Of a DNA stretch of 64,000 nt, positions 22,279-30,903 are shown piece after piece. The stretch is from Microcyclospora pomicola (Eukaryota; Ascomycota; Dothideomycetes; Capnodiales): assembly GCA_002786065.1 (NCBI GenBank), contig NHNY01000001.1, positions 434,001 to 498,000 of the forward strand, read 5' to 3'. The position numbers and the translations under genes are program-made. The notes below the pieces were generated by a model. That model was given only the letters and a program-made list of their open reading frames with translations, ran no database searches and had not been told where the DNA came from. The stretch's first letter is position 1. Each line of letters starts with the position of its first letter.

Positions 22279-23189
22279 TCATTCATGTAGTAGAGGATTT
22301 TCCAATGCTTTCAGCTCCTCCGTTGGCACTATCCGACCCTGCAAGGATTTCATGAATACATCCCAGTCTACGCATGATCGTAGCGTACGGACACCATCCA
22401 CCATGGGTTTAGGATTGTCAGTCCACTTCATCGTGGTCAGTGTGGAATAGTCCGGGTGGCACATTATGACTGCTTGGATGCGGTCCATGCAATGATCTGT
22501 TCAGCATAGCACGGTCAGCACAAGGGTCATGGCTTCCAGCTATCGACATCGCGGTTGCTTACCAACGTGATTTTGGATTCTCTTCTCCACTGCCGTGGTG
22601 ATGTTGGGGTAGTAATACTCGCGATGCACAAATCGTCGAACAAAGTCCTTAATGGCCAGAGAAGTCAGCAAGATCAACCATTGGCAATGGCAAGGATAGT
22701 ACTGGAACATACGAGACAATGCAGTTCATGGAACACGCCCAACCAAGCCAAGTACGGCCCTCCAGTCTGCAGTTCAACCGAATCACGGCCATTTCTTCGA
22801 AGCTCGTCGCCCGAGACCTTGATGAATCTGGCGTCGAGCAGATTATCCCACTTCTGATCCATTTCGGTGGTGGGCTCGCCATAGAAGCCGGTCATCTCGA
22901 AGATCTCCTTGGTTGCGTGCGAGTGGATGACATCGAGTCCATCAATCGCTCGGAAGGACTCTCGCGGACTGGCATTATCGTGTGCGCCTTGGCCGTTCCA
23001 GCTGCGAAGAATGGCGAGTGTGGTGATCACGTATAGCACAGCCAGCGCGAGATGGATCAAGATCGCGAGTACCCATATCCGCAGTCGATTCGTTGAGGTC
23101 TTTCGTGGTTCTGCGATTGTGCGATCTGGGTTTGAGACGATTACCTGGTCATCTCCAGTCTCGGTCTTCAAGAGATGCTCGTTCTCCAT
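22279..23189 (-). CDS. UstYa-family (DUF3328) oxidase-like protein, copy 3
   Basis: Three exons: 23189-22713, 22647-22563 and 22496-22279, giving 259 residues. Introns 22712-22648 and 22562-22497 are 65-66 bases. The membrane segment is WVLAILIHLALAVLYVITTLAIL. The signature motifs are HELHC (154-158) and HVDHC (186-190), the latter rebuilt across the last splice site. It differs from the other two: Glu replaces Gln in the first motif and the N-terminus is longer. It is divergent from the RiPP precursor across an 826-base promoter, the clearest regulatory link between precursor and oxidase. Upstream frame lacks an ATG, so 23189 was chosen. Confidence 0.86.
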
Positions 23190-24015
23190 GAGTAAGAGCT
23201 TCGTGACTTGTTCTTGGATTGACTTACGCGATGGCCAGGTACCAGCTCCCACGATCTCGAGAACGGAACGTCGTCCCCCAGAAGAGGTGACCCGCTCCGG
23301 CAAGTGTTGGATGAATACCTTAGTCAAGGTTCAAATGATTATGCAACGAGCGCTGCCGAGTCTGGTAAGCCGCAGTGGCGCGACTGTTGGTTCCCAGCGG
23401 TGGTCTGCTGGATAGAACCACGCAGCGCTTGTTGACTGGTCTGCAGCCGGATGATCGACGCTACACCAGAGAGGGGTGCATGATGCTGATCTTCCTTCTG
23501 CATAGCCCAGCGACAAGGTTGATGCTGTATATCAGAAGCGCCATTGCATCTCTGGCGGCGCCCCCGAACGCCCGTGTGTACGCCTTTCACGTCAGCAATC
23601 GTGAGGTTGCGATTCCGTTCATGCACGGCATGTTTCCTCACCGACTCGCCGGGACGATCAGCTGAACCTTGACTAAGTATGGATGTTGGTCCGACTGTTG
23701 TAGTCACCACTGTATAATAATCACGTCCACCAAGCCCCCCCACGTCCTTCCTTCGGTGCCGTGCGAACGATCGTGATCGAAGAGCTCGAAAGCTGAGTGC
23801 GGGTCACCGGCTGAGCGAGCCTTTGCGCAACCGAGTTGCATAACAACTTGGTGGTCCTGTCGACCCAGACAACCCACCTGAGGGTCGATCTCAGCTTCAA
23901 TAGTATCAAGCGTCACGACCTAAAGCTCTCCGTCCGACCTTGCTTTCTGTGACCTTTCGACCAAACTATCAACGGTCCCACACGAATTCGTCCTTCAATT
24001 CACGCAAGTCACATC
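23190..24015. promoter_or_regulatory. Divergent promoter, UstYa-like 3 / RiPP precursor
   Basis: About 830 bases between the start codons of the oxidase and the precursor. A TATA-like TATAATAA at 23713 lies ~300 bases before the precursor ATG, and a pyrimidine-rich tract directly precedes the ATG. The near-palindrome CGGTGCCG near 23756 could be a Zn2Cys6 site. No gene is supportable here. Confidence 0.45.
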
Positions 24016-24607
24016 ATGCGGCACCAACTGCTGGCCTGCCTGTTGGCGCTGGGCCAATTCGCCATTGCTACGCCAGTACAAAATAGTGAGTAACCTTGGT
24101 TTGAACTCTCCACATTCGCATGCTAATGAGACTGCATCAGGTCTGCGGCAGCGCAGGGACGCGATTGAGAACGCTCAAGATATAGTCCTTCCCAAGTTCG
24201 CTCGAGGTGAGGCGTCATCGAGCTTCACGATGGGGGTGTTGTGCTAATTGTTCACAGCTGCTGAGGAAGATGACGATGATGTAGTATATGCGGATTACAA
24301 GCGTTCCGCCAGTGAAGATGACGACGACGACGTGGTCTACGCCGACTACAAGAAGCGTTCTGAGGATGACGACGATGTAGTGTATGCAGACTACAAGCGT
24401 TCCGAAGACGATGATGATGATGTAGTCTACGCCGATTACAAGAAGCGCTCCGAGGATGAAGACGACGACGATGTAGTCTACGCCGACTACAAGAAGCGCT
24501 CCGAGGATGACGATGATGATGATGTTGTCTACGCCGACTACAAACGCTCCGCTGTAGCTGCCGCCGCTGAAGAGGATGACGACGACGTCGTCTACGCCGA
24601 CTACTAG
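24016..24607 (+). CDS. Repetitive secreted RiPP precursor with seven VVYADY cores
   Basis: Three exons: 24016-24085, 24141-24206 and 24258-24607, giving 161 residues. Introns 24086-24140 and 24207-24257 have GTGAGT/GTGAGG donors. Residues 1-19 are a signal peptide (MRHQLLACLLALGQFAIA, cut before TPVQ). A ~26-residue leader with an RR site follows (LRQRRDAIENAQDIVLPKFAR). The rest is seven units: an acidic spacer of Ser/Glu plus 4-6 Asp, the invariant hexapeptide VVYADY, then KR or KKR. The seventh copy has an Ala-rich spacer and the stop codon directly after the last Tyr. This is the architecture of fungal RiPP precursors (ustiloxin, asperipin, phomopsin, epichloecyclin types): signal peptide, Kex2-cut repeats and Tyr-containing cores. 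Neighbouring UstYa, tyrosinase, P450 and methyltransferase genes support it. The mature product is predicted to be a cyclic VVYADY-derived peptide. The core type matches none I recall; no search was possible. Confidence 0.92.
24258..24604 (+). repeat. Seven-copy core-peptide repeat array in the RiPP precursor
   Basis: VVYADY is encoded at 24281-24298, 24332-24349, 24377-24394, 24422-24439, 24473-24490, 24524-24541 and 24587-24604. The period is 45-63 bases because the Asp run varies (4, 5, 4, 5, 4 after an extra Asp-Glu, 6, 4). The peptide is identical in all copies although codons differ (Val as GTA/GTG/GTC/GTT, Ala as GCG/GCC/GCA, Asp as GAT/GAC, Tyr as TAT/TAC). Spacers end in KR (copies 1, 3, 6), KKR (2, 4, 5) or nothing (7). 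Confidence 0.95.
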
Positions 24608-25027
24608 ACGTGTCGCGAATGTAACGAGACGTGGGCGAGGAGAGAGACGTAAGATTGTCAAACTGAAGACATAAGTTGTCGGACCGAATAACGCACGATT
24701 TTATGTAGATGGGAAAGGACTCGGGCTATGGTGGATATGGAGGCTTACTTTGCTTGTACGAGTCATGGTTATCTATGCGTGAACTACAGATGGCACCATC
24801 CACTTGCAGCATGCACTGGCTCGCGTACGTGAATGATCAGATCGTGTTTGATATGTCGCTCTGATCAGGCGCCAGGACGTGGGTACACACCCATACCGAG
24901 CTGGCACGAACGTGAAAAAGCATGGATATCCGTCATAAATTTCTCGACTACAATAAGCCGTCTCATATATCCCAAAAAGCAAACTCCAAATGAATTCGTA
25001 TCGAACGCTCAGAGACTTGAAATGAGA
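24608..25027. other. Convergent intergenic region
   Basis: About 420 bases of 3' sequence between the precursor stop and the stop of the rhodopsin-domain gene. No gene seen. Confidence 0.45.
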
Positions 25028-26413
25028 TCATACGACTTCTCGGACAGTCTCTGTTTGACCCTTGATCGAAGTCGTCACACGTCCTATTGGCAAAGTCAGT
25101 ACAAGCTGTGAGGCCGTGAGGACGTGGGACCGGTTCACTCACCATCGAGGTTATACCACCCATGTTGCTCATCTTGAGCAAGCGATGAAGTGGTTGAAGC
25201 CTCGGTACGAGACCGACTTCCTCTCGAGGTCAGTAATGAGGTCATGGAGGTGAGAGTTCTGCCGAGCCAGTCCACCACGCCTCGGAAGGGTTTGTAGATG
25301 TTCCAGTCTTCCTTGATCAGAGGGCCGAGTGTGGGCAGACATGCTGCGATCATTGAGCAGGCCGGTTCGATGGCTCCCCAGATTGCCGTGTTGACGAGAA
25401 TGTCTATATGTCTATTAGCGCTGCCCCGTGCTCGCCACTTGGTCGAGAATGATCTTCACATACATATAGATTCTTCTGGCGTCATCACTGCGATGTTTGG
25501 CGCTCTGAAGCGCACTACACTGTAGTAGAGTCGCATAACACCAGCGACCACGCAGCTGTAGACAGTCAGCACCGGCATAATGCGATAATACCGCACACGG
25601 TGCGAACGTGAGACTTACAACATGCCGAGCCAGAACATGCCCAGTAGGCCAACCTTGCGTGGACGTGAGATTTGCAGTCCGCGGATCATAGGGACGGGAA
25701 GACAAAGAATCCATAGATCCAGCACCAAATCCACGACATTGAACGCGACTTGAGTGGCCGGGTAGTAATTGGTCAACTTCTTCTTGGATCCGAGCCATAG
25801 AACGGAAGGATCTGGACCATCAGAGAAAACCAAGGTCTGAGTACAAGTAAGCAGGTGATTCTACGCTCGCGTGAACGGGCAGTCAAGCCTACCAAAAATG
25901 ATCCGAGAAACCACACTACGATGGCGCCCAAGGTCCAGTAGGCCGTCTTTCGAAAGTTCGTAACCGTGAAGATGCGGAGATAGAACAGGACTACCGCGAT
26001 CTTCGTGAGGGCCAGAGAAACGTAGGATAGTAGACCTTCGGAGAAGAGACGCTGTTGCGCAAGGGTTAGAGCGGGGGGTGGCAATGTCGTGAGGAGGAAG
26101 ATGGCTCACCTCCAGATACATCGTTCTTCCTTTTTGCGACATCTGGAAAATGGATTCATCGAGATGACCCTCGAAAGAATCGTACGTCAACAATGAGCAA
26201 AGCCCCATTACGACCACCTGCAAACTCGTCAGTTGGATCCCCTCGCATATTGTTGCTGCGACATACCCAGGACGCGACTGTGAACCAGTCGTCAATGCCC
26301 AGCGCCATTGCGCTCATCTTCCGTGCGTATAACCGCAGTATGAGAAAGACTGTGCAGCATACTATGAAGAGAATGCCAACGACTGACACCTCGTACGGCT
26401 TGGGGACATGCAT
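25028..26413 (-). CDS. Rhodopsin-domain (PTH11-like) seven-helix membrane protein
   Basis: Seven exons: 26413-26267, 26217-26110, 26051-25893, 25836-25619, 25555-25464, 25403-25143 and 25083-25028, giving 346 residues; six introns of 49-63 bases keep the frame. Hydrophobic segments include VVGILFIVCCTVFLILRLYA, LSYVSLALTKIAVVLFYLRI, AYWTLGAIVVWFLGSFL, AFNVVDLVLDLWILCLPVPM, VGLLGMFWLGMLF and ILVNTAIWGAIEPACSMIAA. The fungal rhodopsin-domain signature is clear: DDWFTVASW after TM1, FYLRIF, DLWILCLPVP and WGAIEPACSMIAACLPTL. These are orphan GPCR-like surface proteins; some sense host or surface cues. It is the last gene of the alternating-strand block. Whether it belongs to the cluster or borders it cannot be told. 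Confidence 0.88.
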
Positions 26414-27713
26414 GATGGCGGTCGTGTTCAGCTACCAATCGCGCTGGGGATCAGACAGAAGTTCTCGCAATGGTGCTCAACACACAAAGCGAGGCGAGGA
26501 GGAGGACGAGGCACGGTGTCGCAGATAAACCACACGTGCCGAGAGCTCCGCAAAACTCAGGATCCCAGAGATGAGGATCAGTAGTGCCGTCGACGCGAGC
26601 AACTACTGTACTGTACTGTGCTACTACGGATGCCACTGCAGTAGTCGCAGGGCCTGTACGGAGTGAATATGTATTGCGTTTGTGTTTGTGGTGCTTTGGC
26701 CCAGCCCCAACGGCGCAGATCATCAAATTACCTTTCCCAAGCTCCAGCTCCTGGCCAAACCCAAAGCCGACTTTTGGGGAACACAAGTCTGGGCACGGCC
26801 ACCATGAACACAGCATCTCTTGGTGGGGAGGGATGGAATCCTCTCACGGTAGTACCCCAAGACCGGCCGAACTGTCCCACCATCAGCAAGGAAGATCGAC
26901 CTGGAATGATCCTGCGGAGGCGTCAATACACGTGTAGCTCGATTTTCGAAGGATTCGCCGATCCCTTTTTGCAGGTCAAAGTGCGGAGCACGCGGATCAT
27001 GAGTGGCCACATGTAGTACTGATTATTGCTGGAAATTGGAGTCAGTCCGGAGAAGCAGGGAAACGAGGTCGCAACGTTGTTACATGACCCACACCCAGCT
27101 ACCTAGTATGCAAGATTGTTTGATAGATCTCGGATGGAGTGACCTGTCGTTTTTGCGTCGTTCTGAGTGATCCATGTCAGAAGTCAGAACGCCTGGATCG
27201 CGATTGCACCTCGTTAGTTAGAACTTAAGGCGACACGATTAAGGTACACAACTGACAAGGTTCCAACGGCCAAGAATGCTGGCCGTTTAGCGCTTTTTGC
27301 CTATATGCGGTGCTTGGCCCTCGGGTCTCCGCTCAAACAGAGACCTGATCACAGAACATACGGTAGAATTTGCCCCAAGAACTTATGCCTTTTTATATTA
27401 GCTGGACCTGTCAAGCGGTGACTGGACGGTTGACATGGAACTGGTGAAATACCATCAGAGATTGTTCCCTTGACATGTGAGGATCAGGCAGAGAATGGAG
27501 CATGTCCACGGAGACACGAAGTTCCTAGCTACGTGGTCTCCACCGCTGATTGGTTGTCGTAAAGATGTGCTTGTGAACAAACCTAGGTAACATTCCACAT
27601 CCGGGCATTATCTCATGTGTTCCGAAAAGATCGCGGGAAATTGTTGGACACATCCGCTGCCGATCTGGAATCGCCGTCTCATATGCGCATTGACAAGGTG
27701 ATTCGTCATAAGT
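26414..27713. promoter_or_regulatory. Divergent intergenic region, right edge of the accessory block
   Basis: About 1.3 kb between divergent start codons. Only short open frames without recognisable domains. From about 27030 on, the sequence looks more AT-rich than the flanking genes. No tRNA or transposon ends seen. Confidence 0.45.
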
Positions 27714-30498
27714 ATGCGGCAAGAAGGGTTTCAACTGCTCCATCAGCTGCCAGAAGAGCTGTTTCAGGATGTCTTGTCTCGCCTGGATCCGCCAGCTTGG
27801 TCAGAATTAGCTCTTGCCTCCAGGTGGACATACCCAAAAGCAGCTGCCTGGATCTGGAGGGATGTGAAGCTCCAAGATGGCAGGACGAAATACCCAGACT
27901 GGGACGGGTATGATGACCATTTCTCTAGTCACCGCGAGGAAGACCAAGGTGCCGATGGTGACCACGAGAGTGACCACGACCAACGGTGGCGCTGGGACGA
28001 ACATGATGACACTGCAATCATCAAGAAACTTCTCGTTCTGGCCTCGTAAGTCGACTTCCAGTCAAAGTCCTTGTTATCATATCCTCTTTGGCGAGTAGAT
28101 TGAACGACCGCTAATGGCAACTCAGCAAGCCATGGATCGCCGAGTGCGTTCACACATTGACGCATAGCTGCCACCTTCCACCACCGGCAATTCATGAGGA
28201 GTTGCCGTACACAATGTTTAGTTCCCAGACACTGTCGTCGGACCCACGTACTCTTCGTTTGGCGCATTTGGCCTGCCAGAACATGAGCAGATTGCACACG
28301 CTGCGCATCATCTTCGGTCATCCTTCATTGAATGATACGATCCTACGTGCTTTGTTTGATGAGCATCGCTCTTGGGAGTCTCCCGTCCGCAAACTTTGGT
28401 TGGAGAACTGCCGTCTCAGCGCAGCATGTGAGAGCTTCAATGGACCTCACCCCTCGGGACTTCAGGTGCCTCTACGGCTCGATTTTAGTGGTCTTGAAAG
28501 CATACGTCTACGCAGGATGCCACTAAGGTCTGGGATAAGCACTAACGTAGTGACCCCAAGTTTTACCTATGTCTATGCAAGATGCCAGGAGACAAGAGCT
28601 CTCTTCAATGGTGCTGGTGGCTCGTATATTACTACCATGAATGCCATGGGGCTTGAGCAAATCAGGGAGGATCACGCATCCTCACCGGACTCACCGCTGC
28701 GGCATCTCTTCGCCCTGGCCATGCAATTTGACGACAGGGTGTATGATCGTTTGGCTGATGATTTGAGCCCAGAGCAATTGCAGCTGTGCTCAATAGGCCA
28801 TGTGCCGTCACATATAGAACGTTGTAGAAAGGCATATCGCGGTCCTTTTTTGGACCCTATATCATTTCAAAATCCTACACACGATGACATGTGAGTATTG
28901 CATATCCTAGCCAACAAGCACAAGAATCCACTGACCTTCATCAAGCCAATTACTCTCTCAACTGAATCAACGAGAGATATCTCCCTCGGCATCCGTAGCC
29001 GTCGATCTTTTGAGGAACGCCAGCGAGAACCTCACATCGCTCTGTCTAGATTGGATTTACACAGCTCCTGCAGTGCTAGGATCCGCACGCGAGCCCGGCG
29101 CGCCTCGTGAATGGTATCGTACCTTCGGACGCCTCTTCAACCTCCGATTCCCACACCTGCGAGCATTCCAGGTGCGCAACGCCATCACCATAGGAACCAT
29201 ACTTCCACCTGGCCTGTTGCTGTTTGACCACTCTCGCGTCACCGTGAATCACAGAGTACCAGATATACCTGAGACGGAGTATGCCTTGGACGACGAGGAT
29301 AAGGAGCATTTAGATCTCGCATGCTTGAAGTTCATGGAGGCTCACTCAAACCTTCTCTGCCTTGCCTGGCCCATGGAGTCATTCTTCGCCGAGTCTACAC
29401 CGCCAGCCGATATAGCTCAGCGAGTGGCAAATGTTATAAGGAATCTTGCTCGCAATCTGACTGATCTTCGCATAGATGTCAGTTTCAGTGGTTATAGCGA
29501 AGTCCAGACAGAAGAATTCGAAGCTCGAGATCCCGGTAGGTCTCATCTGAGTTTGATGCAGACATCATCATACTGACACAGTACCAGATGCTCGGAAGCG
29601 CCGGCACCGGTTCATTGAGCTATTTGCTCTTCAAATGACCAAGGTCGAAAGCATCAAGATTGAAGGTAGTCTACCTCGAGATGAGCAACGAGAGCTCATA
29701 CGATCTCTAAGTGCCTGCCCGATAAGTAAGATAGTTGTGATTGGAGAATCCGCACCGCTTGGAAACACCTGGGGCCGAACGGGTGAAGATCTCGGTGAAC
29801 CTCTTCCCTCGCACATGGTCATTGCGCTGGAAGCGGAGGATAAAGCCGCCATCCACGAATCTGCGTTCAAGGATCTCAATCCTGTGCCGGCGAGTATCCA
29901 ATACCGACCGACATACGGCTGGCCTGCGGGACCGCCACAGCTTCACAACATTGCCTCATGCTTCGCTGGTAGCGTCACGGCGCTCAAATTCTGTGGCTAC
30001 AAAGGCGCGCCATGTCTTTTGCAGCCGACGCCCATCACCGAACCAATGCTTCACCCTCTCAAGCACTTCCACAAGCTCGAGTCGATAGTCTTGAGTGTCT
30101 GGCTTAACACTTACTTCGAAGGCGAAGCGCGCGACGACGAGATTATCAACTACTGGATGGACGCCCGCACGCCCGCTTCCACAGCATTGGTGCGTGTCAC
30201 CGATGAGGAGCCTGAGGGTTGGGAACGCGAGCTGCTGACCAAATTCTCACCGGATGCCCTCGCCTGGCGCATCACAAGCTTCGTTGGTCAATATCTGAGT
30301 GACGAGGCAAAACAACGACCTGGTGGTGTCCGCGTCCGCGCGAGTTTCTGCATTGGAGACTGGGGCGGCATCTTTGATGTCGATGTTCGCATTGGATATA
30401 GCCCGTTAGGAAGTAAGCTGTTGGGCTACACGGGCCCGAGGGAAGAAGTACACCCGGATCGTACTCGGGAGAAGCTGGAGACTCGTCGTTGGTTTTGA
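27714..30498 (+). CDS. F-box-like protein, hypothetical
   Basis: Four exons: 27714-28045, 28126-28890, 28946-29535 and 29588-30498, giving 865 residues; introns of 80, 55 and 52 bases. The N-terminus LLHQLPEELFQDVLSRLDPPAW with WIWRDVKL is F-box-like, typical of fungal adaptor proteins of SCF ubiquitin ligases. The rest has scattered leucine-rich segments (RLHTLRIIFGHPSL, LTSLCLDWIY, LTDLRIDVSF) but no clear domain. An Asp/His/Glu-rich stretch lies at ~75-100. The third exon boundary (acceptor near 28945) rests on an ATCAAG acceptor and frame continuity and is the least certain. Target unknown. Confidence 0.7.
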
Positions 30499-30903
30499 GC
30501 AGAGCTCACGATCAGTGCTGTAGAATGTGCAATATTTGGGATGAAACAGGCCATGTCGCCATCTACCTTACTTTAGACACGTTGATGTGTGCAGGCAAAT
30601 TTGAGCTCTTAACCTTTTCTACACAATCTTGATATCCAGTTCATCAAACCACGCTACTCTGAATCACAATGATCTCTGCGAGTCCGTGGTCTGAAATCCT
30701 TGATGTACTGTACATGTAGAGCTCAAGCGAGTGCTCAGTTATGCAGTTTGTGCAGCTGCATAACCCTGCACATCTTATGTCGTGATTGACCTGGACTGGA
30801 CCTCGACTGGGCTTTTTTCAACTTGCCACCCGCAACTCCAAATATACACTTCATTCATCCTTGATCTTCCTTGCTGAATTGAGGTTGGCATTATTCAGGA
30901 CCG
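30499..30903. promoter_or_regulatory. Intergenic region upstream of the FAD oxidoreductase
   Basis: About 400 bases: 3' end of the F-box gene and presumed promoter of the FAD protein. Nothing else seen. Confidence 0.4.

Noticed and set aside
24258-24607. Possible calcium-binding or acidic wall protein instead of a RiPP precursor
   Set aside because: The invariant VVYADY units, Kex2 sites between them and the UstYa/tyrosinase neighbours fit a RiPP far better. It remains the main alternative.
24215-24661. 148-codon open frame antisense to the precursor repeats, hydrophobic and repetitive
   Set aside because: It mirrors the Asp/Val/Tyr-rich repeat on the other strand; Asp codons read as Ile/Val in reverse. 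No independent start or domain.
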